From a bacterium 1xD42-67 (GTDB taxonomy: Bacteria > Bacillota > Clostridia > Oscillospirales > Oscillospiraceae), in assembly GCA_003612335.1 (NCBI GenBank), contig RAYO01000016.1, positions 25,442 to 89,441 on the forward strand: a stretch of 64,000 nt of DNA. The letters are read 5' to 3'. Below, in pieces: positions 51,264 to 60,109 of this stretch; position 1 is the stretch's first letter, and every line of letters begins with the position of its first letter. Under the pieces are notes generated by a model. The model was not told where the DNA came from. It searched no databases and was given only the letters and a program-made list of their open reading frames with translations. The translations under genes were made by a program, and so were the position numbers.

Positions 51264-51339
51264 CACCTCTCCTCCCCTTTTCCTCTCCTCTCCCGCCCTG
51301 TCCGGACAGGGCGGACGGCCCCAAGGGGCCGTTTGTACT

Positions 51340-51368
51340 ATTATACTACAGCGCTGAAAGAAACGCAA
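51340..51368 (-). promoter_or_regulatory. Sigma-A promoter of nhaC
   Basis: Minus strand TTGCGT (51363-51368), 17 bases, TATAAT (51340-51345). The leader is about 190 bases and begins with the hairpins CGGCCCC-TTGGGGCCG and CCCTGTCC-GGACAGGG. Confidence 0.82.
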
Positions 51369-51603
51369 GTGTTTTTGTGTAAAACTTCAAACGACCTGGA
51401 GAAGGAGCAGGATATCACCCGTGATATCGGTGGATATCGCCAAAGGAAAAAGAGGAGTGCGGGGATGTGATCATGCGTTTATCACAGCAGAGGATGGGTC
51501 CCAAAGGAAAAGATGCAGGAAAAATTGCATAAAAAATAGAGGGAACACCTGTGCCCCTGACGGGCCGGCGCCGGAGCGCCGCCCGCCAGGGGATGAGGAT
51601 GTC
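51369..51603. other. Gap between argD 3' end and nhaC promoter
   Basis: No gene seen. It contains the palindrome GATATCAC-CC-GTGATATC (51411-51428) with a further GGATATC copy, GTGATCATGCGTTTATCAC (51467-51485), and a strong hairpin at 51554-51592 (CCCCTGACGGGC with GCCCGCCAGGGG) that probably ends the arg transcript although it lacks a T run. Confidence 0.5.
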
Positions 51604-52830
51604 TTACTTGCCCAGCTCAGTGAGGGCCTTGTCCACAGCGGCGACCACGATGTCACACTCCGCCTCGGTGGCGATCAGGGGCGGGATGAAGCGCAGCACG
51701 TTGCCGGCGGTGCAGTTGATCAGCACGTCCTGCTCGAAGCACTTGTCCACGATCTTGGGCCCGACCTCCAGGTCGGTGAGCTCCACGCCGTTGATCATGC
51801 CCAGGCCGCGGACCTCCTTCACGGCGCCGGGGTGCTTTTCCGCCATCTTGCGCAGCTCGGCGCGGAAGTGCTCGCCCACCTTGACGGCGTTGTCCATCAC
51901 GCCCTCGTTGAGCATGGTGTCCAGGGTGGCGGCGGCCAGGCCGCAGGCCAGAGGCCCGCCGGCGAAGGTGGAGCCGTGGGTGCCGGGGACCAGGGTCTGG
52001 GCGGCCTCGCCCCGGGCGCAGATGGCGCCGATGGGCACGCCGGAGCCCAGGGCCTTGGCCATGGAGCAGGTGTCAGGCTCCACGCCGTAGTTCTGGTGGG
52101 CGAAGAGCTTGCCGGTGCGGCCGGAGCCCACCTGGACCTCGTCGAACATCAGCAGGATGCCCCGCTCGTCGCAGATGTCGCGCAGGCCCTGGAGGAACTC
52201 CTGGGTGGCGGGACGGACGCCGCCCTCACCCTGGACGGGCTCGGTGAGGATGGCGCAGACCTTGTCGTCCAGCTGGGCCTTGACCGACTCCAGATCGTTG
52301 AACTCCGCATAGCGGAAGCCCTCAGGCAGAGGGGAGTACCACTTGGGGTTGTGGACGATCTCCTGGCCGGTGGCGGTGGCGGTGGCCAGGGTGCGGCCGT
52401 GGAAGCTCTTCAGCATGCTGATGATGACGTAGCGCTCGGGGTGGCCGTGGTCCACGGCGTATTTCCGGGCCAGCTTGATCTGGCCCTCGTTGGCCTCAGC
52501 GCCGGAGTTGGCGAACAGCACCTTGTCGAAGCAACTGTTCTCCACGATCATCTTGCAGACCTGGATGGCGGGGGCATTGTAGTAGTAGTTGGAGCAGTGG
52601 AGCATAGTGCGGGCCCGCTCCTCCATGGCCTTCACGATGGCGGGGTGGCAGTGGCCCAGACCGTTGACGGCGATGCCGCCCACGAAGTCCAGGAACTTCC
52701 GGCCGTCCAGGTCCCACACATAGCAGCCTTCGCCCCGATCCATGACGATGGGCATACGGGCGTGGTTGCCGTACAGATATTTTTCAGCATCGGCGATGGC
52801 GGCGGCGTTACTGGTATAATTCTGAAGCAT
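51604..52830 (-). CDS. argD: Acetylornithine aminotransferase
   Basis: PLP-dependent class III aminotransferase making N-acetylornithine, 408 residues. NSGAEANEGQIKLAR (about 108-122) binds the cofactor phosphate, FDEVQVGSGRTGK (about 225-237) carries the ring-binding Asp, and the Schiff-base Lys is in SMAKALGSGVPIGA (about 253-266). Last gene of the argC-J-B-D operon (minus strand), 80 bases after argB, with a repeat fragment in the gap. Ribosome site TTAGGAGGACACCTC. Confidence 0.95.
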   Translation of the reverse strand: MLQNYTSNAAAIADAEKYLYGNHARMPIVMDRGEGCYVWDLDGRKFLDFVGGIAVNGLGHCHPAIVKAMEERARTMLHCSNYYYNAPAIQVCKMIVENSCFDKVLFANSGAEANEGQIKLARKYAVDHGHPERYVIISMLKSFHGRTLATATATGQEIVHNPKWYSPLPEGFRYAEFNDLESVKAQLDDKVCAILTEPVQGEGGVRPATQEFLQGLRDICDERGILLMFDEVQVGSGRTGKLFAHQNYGVEPDTCSMAKALGSGVPIGAICARGEAAQTLVPGTHGSTFAGGPLACGLAAATLDTMLNEGVMDNAVKVGEHFRAELRKMAEKHPGAVKEVRGLGMINGVELTDLEVGPKIVDKCFEQDVLINCTAGNVLRFIPPLIATEAECDIVVAAVDKALTELGK

Positions 52831-52889
52831 AGAGGTGTCCTCCTAAAATATTTTATGGTGCGCTCGCGCACGGTGGCTCGCTGTCGTGC

Positions 52890-52916
52890 ATATGCGGATG
52901 ATATCCGCCCCTACTT
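52890..52916. repeat. GGGGCGGAT-type palindrome at the argB stop
   Basis: Minus strand GTAGGGGCGGATATCATCCGC, of which the TAG is the argB stop codon. A second small palindrome GGTGCGCTCGCGCACGGTGG-like (52857-52876) follows in the argB-argD gap. Confidence 0.6.
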
Positions 52917-53792
52917 GTTCCACTTGATGCCCACACTGGGCTGGGCGGTGCCCACGGTGGTGCCGATCCCTTCGCTGGAGAAGGCCTCGTAGAGCATGCT
53001 GTGGGGCTGGCGCCCGTCGATGATGTGGACGCTGGTGACCCCCTCCTCGATGGCCTGGACACAGCAGTCCACCTTGGGGATCATGCCCCCGGCGATGGTG
53101 CCCTGGTCCTTCAGGCCCTGGACGTCGGCCACGTTCAGGTAGGAGATCACGTCCCGGACCTTGATATCGTTGCACAGGCCTTCGATATCGGTGAGGATCA
53201 TCAGCTTCTCCGCCTTCAGGGCGCCGGCCAGCTTGCTGGCGGCGGTGTCGCCGTTGATGTTGAAGCTGGTCCCCCGGCCGTCGGTGCCCACGGGGGCCAC
53301 CACGGGGATGAACCCGGCGTCCAGCATGGCCAGCACGGGCTCGGCGTTGACCTTCACCACGTCGCCCACATAGCCCAGCTCCTCGCTGCGCTGAATGCAC
53401 TGGAACAGGTCGCCGCTGATGCCCGACAGGCCCACGGCCCTGCCGCCCTGGCCGTTGATCCGGCCCACCAGCTCGCTGTTCACCTGGCCGATCAGCACCA
53501 TCTCCACCACCCGGATGATCTCCTCGGAGGTGTAGCGCAGGCCGTTGATGAATTTGACGGGGATGTCCAGCTGCTCCAGCATCTTGTTGATGCCGGGGCC
53601 GCCGCCGTGGCACAGGACGGGCTTGAGGCCCAGGGCCTTCAGCAGCACCACGTCTTTGATGACGTTGGCCTTCAGCTCCTCGTTGATCATGGCGTTGCCG
53701 CCGTATTTGATGACCACGATCTTGCCGGTGTACCGGCTCAGATAAGGCAGGGCCTCCAGCATAGTCTCCACCTTGTTGGCGATCTCATTCAT
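52911..53792 (-). CDS. argB: Acetylglutamate kinase
   Basis: Amino-acid-kinase-fold enzyme phosphorylating N-acetylglutamate, 293 residues. VIKYGGNAM (about 26-34) binds phosphate, CHGGGPGINKML (about 60-71) is the glycine motif, and the C-terminal GGMIPKVDCCVQAIEEGV (about 238-255) is diagnostic. The sequence lacks the N-terminal arginine-sensing helix only partly (a kinked helix MNEIANKVETMLEALPY is present), so feedback by arginine is possible. I chose ATG 53792 for GGAGGGCATCATAAC upstream. Confidence 0.95.
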   Translation of the reverse strand: MNEIANKVETMLEALPYLSRYTGKIVVIKYGGNAMINEELKANVIKDVVLLKALGLKPVLCHGGGPGINKMLEQLDIPVKFINGLRYTSEEIIRVVEMVLIGQVNSELVGRINGQGGRAVGLSGISGDLFQCIQRSEELGYVGDVVKVNAEPVLAMLDAGFIPVVAPVGTDGRGTSFNINGDTAASKLAGALKAEKLMILTDIEGLCNDIKVRDVISYLNVADVQGLKDQGTIAGGMIPKVDCCVQAIEEGVTSVHIIDGRQPHSMLYEAFSSEGIGTTVGTAQPSVGIKWNK

Positions 53793-53815
53793 TGTTATGA
53801 TGCCCTCCCAGAAGC

Positions 53816-55039
53816 TCAAGAGCGGTAGTCGCCGTTGATCTTCACGTAATCATAGGTCAGGTCGCAGCCGAAGGCGGTGGCCTGGCCGTCGCCGCTGTGG
53901 AAGTCCACGATCACGGTGACGTCGTGTTCGGTGAGCACCTTCTTGGCCAGCTCCTCGCTGAAATCGGTGCCGAAGCCGTTCTCCATCACCGCCACCTCGC
54001 CGGCGTCGCTCTTCAGGATGCAGTCGGCCTTGGTGGGATCCACGTCGGCCCCGGAGTAGCCGGCGGCGGCCATGATGCGGCCCCAGTTGGCGTCCCTGCC
54101 GAAGAGGGCGGCCTTGAACAGGGTGGAGCCGGCGATGGACCGGGCCACGGTGCGGGCGTCCTGCTCGGTGGGCAGGCCCTTGGCCTCCACGATCATCAGG
54201 TGGGTGGCGCCCTCGCCGTCGGAGGCGATGCGGCGGGCCATATCGATGCAGATGTCGTCCAGGAGGGCGGAGAAAGCGGCCTGGTCGGCCTCGCTCTCGA
54301 TGGCCACCCCGGAGGCGCCGTTGGCGAAGAGGAAGAGGGAGTCGTTGGTGGAGGTGTCGCCGTCCACGGTGAGCATGTGGAAGCTCTTGTCGGCGGCGGC
54401 CTTCAGCATGGGCTGGAGGAGGGCGCTGTCCACCTTGGCGTCGGTGGTGACATAGATCAGGGTGGTGGCCATGTTGGGGTGGATCATGCCGGAGCCCTTG
54501 CACATGGCGCCGATGCGGATGGTGCCGCCGGACAGCTCCAGCTCATAGGCCACTTCCTTCTTCACCAGGTCGGTGGTCATAATAGCCCAGGCGGCGTCGG
54601 TGCCCTGCTCCACGGACAGGGTGGGCACGATGCGGCGCACGCCCTCCAGCACCTTCTCCACGGGCAGCTGCTGGCCGATCACGCCGGTGGAGCTGACGAA
54701 GACCTCGTCCTCGCCCAGGCCCAGCAGCTCCTCGGCCAGGACCTCCACCTTCTTGGCGTTCTCCAGGCCCTGCTGGCCGGTGGCGGCGTTGGCGTTGCCG
54801 CTGTTGATGACCACGGCCCGGGCCTTGCCCTTCTTCAGCACCTCCCGGCCCAGCAGGACGGGGGCGGCGCAGAACTTGTTGGTGGTGAACAGGGCCGCGC
54901 AGGAGGCGGGCTCCTGGGAATAGAGGATGGCCACGTCGGGCTTCTCGCTCTTGCGGCTCTTCACGCCTACGTAGCAGGCACCGGCCAGGTAGCCCTTGGG
55001 GCTGGTGATGCTGCCGCCTTCGATGATCTTGTATGCCAT
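53816..55039 (-). CDS. argJ: Bifunctional glutamate N-acetyltransferase/ornithine acetyltransferase
   Basis: Recycles the acetyl group from N-acetylornithine to glutamate, 407 residues. The self-cleavage site is visible as GMIHPNMATTLIYVTTDA (about 180-197), where the second Thr of MATT becomes the N-terminus of the beta chain. KGSGM and the TNKFCAAP segment (about 53-60) also fit. Whether it is mono- or bifunctional cannot be told by eye, but no argE or argA is present here, so the cyclic route is likely. Ribosome site AAAGGAGCAGATC. It follows argC by 210 bases. Confidence 0.95.
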   Translation of the reverse strand: MAYKIIEGGSITSPKGYLAGACYVGVKSRKSEKPDVAILYSQEPASCAALFTTNKFCAAPVLLGREVLKKGKARAVVINSGNANAATGQQGLENAKKVEVLAEELLGLGEDEVFVSSTGVIGQQLPVEKVLEGVRRIVPTLSVEQGTDAAWAIMTTDLVKKEVAYELELSGGTIRIGAMCKGSGMIHPNMATTLIYVTTDAKVDSALLQPMLKAAADKSFHMLTVDGDTSTNDSLFLFANGASGVAIESEADQAAFSALLDDICIDMARRIASDGEGATHLMIVEAKGLPTEQDARTVARSIAGSTLFKAALFGRDANWGRIMAAAGYSGADVDPTKADCILKSDAGEVAVMENGFGTDFSEELAKKVLTEHDVTVIVDFHSGDGQATAFGCDLTYDYVKINGDYRS

Positions 55040-55057
55040 GATGATCTGCTCCTTTCC

Positions 55058-55135
55058 TGTCGTGTCCTTTCCTGTGTTCGATCAAGGAAAGGACCCAAAG
55101 AAAAGCTTCTGGAAAAACTGCGTTTCTCCCCTCGC
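55058..55135 (-). repeat. Dispersed hairpin element upstream of argJ (copy 2)
   Basis: On the minus strand GTTTTTCCAGAAGC then TTTTCTTTGGGTCCTTTCC, loop, GGAAAGGAC and CAGG directly before the argJ ribosome site. It parallels the element before parB. The rest of the 55040-55249 gap holds GCAAAAC-GA-AGTTTTGC (55173-55190). Confidence 0.5.
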
Positions 55136-55249
55136 TTTTCTGTTACGAATCGACTCTCCCGCCCTGTGGGGGGCAAAACGAAGTTTTGCGGGAAGTCCTT
55201 GTTCCAGTCCCTTTTTTCGCCCAGGAAAAGAGGGACACAGCCCGTTCCG

Positions 55250-56323
55250 TTAGGGGTACATGGGCGGGATCATCAGGCCGGTGGTCTCGGGCAGGTCGAA
55301 GATGATATTCATGTTCTGGATGGCCTGGCCGGCGGCGCCCTTGCCGATGTTGTCGATGACGGAGCTGATCACGGCCCGCTTGGTGCGCTTGTCGAAGGTG
55401 GGGGTGATGCAGCACAGGTTGGTGCCGGCGGTCCACTTGGTCTGGACGGGCTTGCTGGCGGGGAAGACGTGGACGAAGGGCTCGTCCTTGTAGTAGCGGC
55501 TGTAGAGCTGGAACAGCTCCTCGTCGCTGGTGTCCTTGTTCAGGGTGGCGTAGAGGGTGACCTCGATGCCCCGGATCTGGGGGGTGAGGTGGGGCTGGAA
55601 GTTGATGAACTGCCAAGTCTCGGGCTTCATCAGGTCCTTGCCGGTGATGTAAGCGATGTTCTGCTCGATCTCGGGGGTGTGGCGGTGGCTGCCGCCCAGA
55701 GCGTAAGCGCAGAAGCTGTTGCTGGCCTCAGCCAGGAGCTTGTTGGGGGCGGGCCGGCGGCCGGCGCCGGTGAAGCCGCTCTTGGCGTCTACGATGATGG
55801 TGTTCTCCACCACCATGCCCTCCTTCAGGATGGGCATCAGGCCCAAGGTGGAGGCGGTGGGATAGCAGCCGGGGTTGGAGATCAGGCTGGCGCCCTTGGC
55901 CAGGTCGCGCATGACCTCAGGGATGCAGTAGACGGCGTCCTTGGTCATCTGATGGTCTGGGTGCTCCAGGTGATACCACTTCTCCCAGGTCTTAGCGTCG
56001 CGGAAGCGGATGTCGGCGCCGAAGTCGATGAACTTCTTGCCGCCGGCCAGCACCTTGGCGGCGATGCCGGGCACGGTGCCCGCATCCACCGCAGTGAAGA
56101 CCACATCGCTGTCCCGCACGATCATATCCAGGGTGGCGTCGTCCAGGGGAAGGATCTCCTGGTCGTAGAAGCCCACCAGAGCAGGGTGCTCATCCTGGAT
56201 CTTGCGGCCGGCGGCGAAGCTGTCGGCCAGGTGGGCCACCTGGGTCTCTGGGTGGTTCACCATCAGGCGGAGAAGCTCGCCCAGAGCGTAGCTGGCGGCG
56301 CCGCAGACAGAAAAACGGATCAT
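55250..56323 (-). CDS. argC: N-acetyl-gamma-glutamyl-phosphate reductase
   Basis: NADPH-dependent reductase making N-acetylglutamate semialdehyde, 357 residues. A Rossmann start with somewhat unusual sequence (FSVCGAASYALGELLRL, about 4-20) is followed by the catalytic cysteine in SNPGCYPTA (about 153-161) and the general-base His in GGSHRHTPEIEQ (about 215-226). First gene of the argC-J-B-D operon, with a 150-base leader containing hairpins and a promoter that overlaps that of the divergent LysR gene. Ribosome site CAAGGAGGTAATG. Confidence 0.95.
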   Translation of the reverse strand: MIRFSVCGAASYALGELLRLMVNHPETQVAHLADSFAAGRKIQDEHPALVGFYDQEILPLDDATLDMIVRDSDVVFTAVDAGTVPGIAAKVLAGGKKFIDFGADIRFRDAKTWEKWYHLEHPDHQMTKDAVYCIPEVMRDLAKGASLISNPGCYPTASTLGLMPILKEGMVVENTIIVDAKSGFTGAGRRPAPNKLLAEASNSFCAYALGGSHRHTPEIEQNIAYITGKDLMKPETWQFINFQPHLTPQIRGIEVTLYATLNKDTSDEELFQLYSRYYKDEPFVHVFPASKPVQTKWTAGTNLCCITPTFDKRTKRAVISSVIDNIGKGAAGQAIQNMNIIFDLPETTGLMIPPMYP

Positions 56324-56459
56324 GTTACATTACCTCCTTGAATGATCTGCCCACTATTTTTTGCGGGCTTTTTGGGACGATTTGGTGTACATTTCGTCCT
56401 TTTCAACGATCTTTATCAGCGAATCTGCCGACCACATCCCGCCGCCGATATAGATTGTG

Positions 56460-56488
56460 TTGAATTTTTCCGTGGTCTATTATATAAT
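56460..56488 (+). promoter_or_regulatory. Sigma-A promoter of the LysR gene
   Basis: TTGAAT (56460-56465), 17 bases, TATAAT (56483-56488). Its -10 overlaps that of the argC promoter by 2 bases. Confidence 0.75.
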
Positions 56489-56507
56489 TATTAGACAGAA
56501 TATACAA
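56479..56507 (-). promoter_or_regulatory. Sigma-A promoter of argC
   Basis: Minus strand TTGTAT (56502-56507), 17 bases, TATAAT (56479-56484). A near-palindrome with GTCTA/TAGAC arms (56475-56496) covers both -10 boxes and could be an operator. Confidence 0.78.
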
Positions 56508-56589
56508 GAAATGTTTTTTTCTGTTGTACATTCCATTTTGTAATGGAAAAACGAGATCAAAATTCATGACATGAGGGAGCTGACAGCGG

Positions 56590-57483
56590 ATGAGCATCCA
56601 GAAATACATCGCCTATCTGAAGACTATAGAGACCGGGAGCATCACCCGGGCGGCAGCCCAGCTGGGCTATACCCAGTCGGCGGTGAGCCGGATGATCGCC
56701 GACCTGGAGAACGCCTGGGGGGTGACCCTTCTGACCCGGAACCGCTCCGGGATCGAGATCAGCTCAGAGGGGCTGCTCCTCCTGCCCAAGCTCCAGGCCA
56801 TCTGCACGGGATACGAGTCCTTGAACCGGGCCGTGTCGGAGATGCACGGGCTCAGCTCGGGCGCCATCCGGGTGGGGACCTTCTCCAGCTTCTCCAGCGG
56901 ACTGCTGCCCAATATCATCAAGTCCTTCCATGAGATCTATCCCCACATCGATTTCCACCTCTTCAGCGGGGAGTATGAGCAGATCACGGTCTGGCTGCGC
57001 AAAGGACTGGTGGACTGCGGCTTCGTGGCCCTGCCCGCCGCCGACGACCTGGAGACCGGCTTCCTGATCCAGGACAGCCTGGTGGCGGTCCTCCCCCAGG
57101 ACCACCCCGCCGCTGACGCCCCCTACTATCCCGTGGAACTGCTGGCCAGCGAGGAGTTCATCAACGTGCGGGAGGAGCAGGACCACGAGATCGCCGAATT
57201 TTTAGACAGCCTGCCCCGAAAGCCCAAGATCCGCTATGAGAGCAGCGACGACTATGCCATCCTGTCCATGGTGGAGGCGGGGCTGGGGGTCAGCGTGATC
57301 CACGACCTGATGCTGATGCCCAACCGGTATCATGTGACCGTCAAGCGATTCGACGTGCCCGCCATCCGGGACATCGCCATCGCCGTGAAACGAGACACTC
57401 CCCTTTCCACTATCACCCAGCTCTTCGTGGACCACACCAGACAGTGGGCCAAGCGGCAGATCTTCTCTCCCTCCGGCGGCTGA
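56590..57483 (+). CDS. LysR-family transcriptional regulator
   Basis: A 297-residue regulator: a winged helix-turn-helix at about 1-60 with GSITRAAAQLGYTQSAVSRM (about 17-36), then a periplasmic-binding-type effector domain (about 90-297, beginning GAIRVGTFSSFSSGLLP). It is divergent from argC, with fully overlapping promoters. The classical LysR layout suggests it regulates argCJBD and itself, perhaps in response to an arginine-pathway metabolite; this is inference. Ribosome site GAGGGAGCTGAC. Confidence 0.9.
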   Translation: MSIQKYIAYLKTIETGSITRAAAQLGYTQSAVSRMIADLENAWGVTLLTRNRSGIEISSEGLLLLPKLQAICTGYESLNRAVSEMHGLSSGAIRVGTFSSFSSGLLPNIIKSFHEIYPHIDFHLFSGEYEQITVWLRKGLVDCGFVALPAADDLETGFLIQDSLVAVLPQDHPAADAPYYPVELLASEEFINVREEQDHEIAEFLDSLPRKPKIRYESSDDYAILSMVEAGLGVSVIHDLMLMPNRYHVTVKRFDVPAIRDIAIAVKRDTPLSTITQLFVDHTRQWAKRQIFSPSGG

Positions 57484-57502
57484 GGGCACGGCGAGTTTTT
57501 TA

Positions 57503-57531
57503 TTGTCATTTCCCCCAAGAAGAGGTATAAT
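57503..57531 (+). promoter_or_regulatory. Sigma-A promoter of the cytidylate-kinase-like gene
   Basis: TTGTCA (57503-57508), 17 bases, TATAAT (57526-57531). The leader then forms two strong hairpins: GGGCCCCG-CTGTC-CGGGGCCC (57541-57561) and GACGGGACCGG-AGA-CCGGCCCCGTC (57563-57587). Confidence 0.8.
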
Positions 57532-57610
57532 ATATCCAGAGGGCCCCGCTGTCCGGGGCCCGGACGGGACCGGAGACCGGCCCCGTCGATCCCACAGGGA
57601 GGTGTATGCT

Positions 57611-58237
57611 GTGAGCAACTATGTCATATCCGTCAGCCGGGAGTTCGGCAGCGGCGGCCGCCTGATCGGCAAGCGGCTGGCCGCCCGCCTGGGCATCCCC
57701 TGCTACGACAGGACCATCATCCAGAAGACCTCGGAGAAGAGCGGTCTGTCCCCCGACTTCATCGCCCGGGCGGAGGAGCGGGCCCGCAGCCGCTTCCACC
57801 TGTCCATCGCCCCCGCAGGGGTGGGGAGCCCCGCCTTCGCCCACCAGGGGGTGCCCGTGAGCCACCAGGCGTTCTTCGCTCAGGCGGAGGTCATCCGGGA
57901 GCTGGCGGACGAGGGGCCCTGCGTCATCGTGGGCCGGTGCTCTGACTATGTACTGGGGGAGCGGCCCGAGTGCCTGAAGGTCTTCATCCACGCCGACATG
58001 GCCAGCCGGATCGAACGGTGTGTGGACGAGTATCACATCCCATCTGACGATATGGCCCGGCGGATCGTCCAGATGGACAAGGGGCGGGCCAACTATTACA
58101 ATTACTATACCGGACATACCTGGGGCGACATGCGCCGCTACGACCTGACGCTGGATTCCAGCACCACCGGCGTGGAGGGGGCGGTGGAGCTGATCGTCGC
58201 TCTGGTCAAGGCCCGGTCTGCCCTGGACGTCCAGTGA
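57611..58237 (+). CDS. Cytidylate kinase-like family protein
   Basis: A 208-residue P-loop nucleotide kinase-like protein of the PF13189 class. The P-loop is ISVSREFGSGGRLIGKRLA (about 6-24), where GSGG replaces the usual GKS/T. CVIVGRCSDYVL (about 98-109) and the LID-like segment HADMASRIERCVDEY (about 120-134) are typical. Substrate unknown. The GTG start at 57611 was chosen for AGGGAGGTG upstream at 8 bases. Its TGA overlaps the next gene's GTG (GTGA). Confidence 0.83.
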   Translation: MSNYVISVSREFGSGGRLIGKRLAARLGIPCYDRTIIQKTSEKSGLSPDFIARAEERARSRFHLSIAPAGVGSPAFAHQGVPVSHQAFFAQAEVIRELADEGPCVIVGRCSDYVLGERPECLKVFIHADMASRIERCVDEYHIPSDDMARRIVQMDKGRANYYNYYTGHTWGDMRRYDLTLDSSTTGVEGAVELIVALVKARSALDVQ

Positions 58238-58932
58238 CGGCCATGGACAGGCCCAGGATCCAGGTCTCCGGCGAGGCGGAGAGGATGGACAACTACATCG
58301 CCGCCGTCGCCGCGGCGGGGGGCGAGCCGGTGCCCGGCTGCTGCCCCGCCCCCAACCCCAGCTGCGCCGGGCTCCTGCTGTGCGGCGGAGGGGATATCGA
58401 GCCTTCCCTCTACGGCCAGGAGGACCAGGGCTCCCATCCCCCAGACCGGGCGCGGGATCAGGCGGAGCTGGCCCTCTTCCGCGCCTTCCACCGGGAGGGG
58501 AAGCCCATCCTGGGGGTCTGCCGGGGGATGCAGCTGATCAGCGTGGCCCTGGGGGGCGACCTGATCCAGGACCTCCCCCCCGGCCAGCGGGCCCTCCATA
58601 TCTCGCCGGAGGGGGACTTGGTCCACCGGGTGCGGGCCCTGCCGGGCTCCTTCCTCCACGACTGCTACGGGCCGGCCTTCCGGGTGAACAGCGCCCACCA
58701 CCAGGCCGTCGGCCGGCTGGGAGAGGGCCTGCGGGCCACCGCCTGGTCGGAGGAGGGCTTTCCTGAGGCCCTGGACTGGCCGGAGCGGCGGATCATGGCG
58801 TTCCAGTTCCACCCGGAGCGGATGTCCTTCGGGAAGCGCCGCCCCGATACCATCGACTGCGAGGCCATCTTCCGCACCTTCCTGGAGGTCTGCTGGCGGG
58901 ACAGCCACTGCCCCCCTATCATCGACACATAA
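58234..58932 (+). CDS. Gamma-glutamyl-gamma-aminobutyrate hydrolase-type amidotransferase (peptidase C26)
   Basis: Class I glutamine amidotransferase-like hydrolase, 232 residues. The nucleophile Cys is in GVCRGMQLISVALGG (about 94-108), and the His-Glu pair is in FQFHPERM (about 190-197). LLLCGGGDIEPSLYG (about 47-61) is a family hallmark. PuuD-like members hydrolyse gamma-glutamyl-GABA or other gamma-glutamyl compounds; the substrate here is not shown. The GTG start overlaps the upstream stop; an ATG 9 bases later is an alternative, and neither has a clear ribosome site. Confidence 0.87.
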   Translation: MTAMDRPRIQVSGEAERMDNYIAAVAAAGGEPVPGCCPAPNPSCAGLLLCGGGDIEPSLYGQEDQGSHPPDRARDQAELALFRAFHREGKPILGVCRGMQLISVALGGDLIQDLPPGQRALHISPEGDLVHRVRALPGSFLHDCYGPAFRVNSAHHQAVGRLGEGLRATAWSEEGFPEALDWPERRIMAFQFHPERMSFGKRRPDTIDCEAIFRTFLEVCWRDSHCPPIIDT

Positions 58933-58949
58933 GAAGGAGCAATATATCC

Positions 58950-60047
58950 ATGCACGAGTTCTCTCTCTGGCGGCCCCGCCTGATTCTGGCGGCGGGGCTC
59001 TGCCTGCTCTCTCTGGCCCCGGCCGGGGCCGCCGGGATGGAGGATCCCTCCGTCCGGCCCCAGGAATGTCCCCTATCCCCTGCGGTCCAGGAGGTCCGCC
59101 CTGCCGACTGCCCCGACTGGGAGGGGGCGTTGGGCGTCCTGCCCGAGGGGATGATCCCCGCGGCGGAGGAAGAGCCCCCCTCCCCTGCCCCGGCGGCGGC
59201 GGAGCCGTCCCTGGCCCAGCATATCGCCGGCCTGCTGGCGGACCAGGGGCTGTCGCCGGACCAGACCGCCGCCCTGTGCCTCCGCCTGGAGGCAGATCCC
59301 GCCCTGCTGGCCCTGCTGGAGGGGAACGAGCTGACCGGGGCGGATCTGATCTATCTGGCCCTGCCCAACGGCCGGTCCGACCGGCTGGACCGCTACAGCG
59401 CCTGGGCGGCCCGATATCCGGAGCTGGCGCCGGAGGAGGTGGTCCTCCAGGTGGGGACCGGCAGGGACCAGGTCCCCTATCAGGGGGTGGAGACCATCAC
59501 GGATCCGGACAGCCTGACGGTGCTGGTGGATAAACACCACATCCTGCCGGCGGACTACGTCCCCGCCCTGGAGCAGCTGGGAGCGGGATACGGCTCCGGC
59601 TCCCTGCGGCCGGAGGCCGCCGCGGCTTTCCGGGCCATGGCCGACGCCGCCCGGGCGGACGGCATCTCTCTGCGCAGCGTGTCCGCTTACCGGTCCTATC
59701 AGCGCCAGAAGAACACCTACAACAGCTATCTGGGGCGGGACAGCCGCGCCTTGGTGGATACCTACTCCGCCCGGCCCGGCCACTCGGAGCACCAGACCGG
59801 TTTGGCCCTGGACATCAACACGGCCAGCACCAGCGCACACTTCGAGGATACCCCAGCCTTCGCCTGGCTGAAGGCGCACTGCGCCGAGCATGGCTTTATC
59901 CTGCGCTACGGACAGGGCCAGGAGGAGATCACCGGCTACCGGTTCGAGCCCTGGCACTACCGCTATGTGGGGGTGGAGGCGGCCACGGCCTGTATGGAGC
60001 AGGGCCTGACCTTTGAGGGATACCTGGCCCTCCAGAGAGCATATTGA
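58950..60047 (+). CDS. D-alanyl-D-alanine carboxypeptidase family protein (VanY-type, M15B)
   Basis: A secreted 365-residue protein: a signal peptide (1-28, LILAAGLCLLSLAPAGAAG), a low-complexity Pro/Ala region with a helical part (to about 150), and a C-terminal M15B domain (about 190-350). The zinc motif SEHQTGLALDI (about 275-285, SxHxxGxAxD) and the second His in EPWHYRYVG (about 331-339) are intact. It trims peptidoglycan stem peptides outside the cell. Ribosome site AAGAAGGAGCAATA. It forms an operon with the C26 gene, 17 bases away. Confidence 0.9.
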   Translation: MHEFSLWRPRLILAAGLCLLSLAPAGAAGMEDPSVRPQECPLSPAVQEVRPADCPDWEGALGVLPEGMIPAAEEEPPSPAPAAAEPSLAQHIAGLLADQGLSPDQTAALCLRLEADPALLALLEGNELTGADLIYLALPNGRSDRLDRYSAWAARYPELAPEEVVLQVGTGRDQVPYQGVETITDPDSLTVLVDKHHILPADYVPALEQLGAGYGSGSLRPEAAAAFRAMADAARADGISLRSVSAYRSYQRQKNTYNSYLGRDSRALVDTYSARPGHSEHQTGLALDINTASTSAHFEDTPAFAWLKAHCAEHGFILRYGQGQEEITGYRFEPWHYRYVGVEAATACMEQGLTFEGYLALQRAY

Positions 60048-60109
60048 ACGAAAGAGGGGTCCCCCAAAAGACGATGTCGTCGAGGGAAAGAGCCCTTGTG
60101 TCCGAAAAA

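Noticed and set aside
56324..56472. T-box or arginine attenuator in the argC leader
   Set aside because: Hairpins GGACGA/TCGTCC and GCCCGC/GTGGGC exist, but there is no T-box motif (AGGGTGGNACCGCG) and no clear terminator/antiterminator pair.
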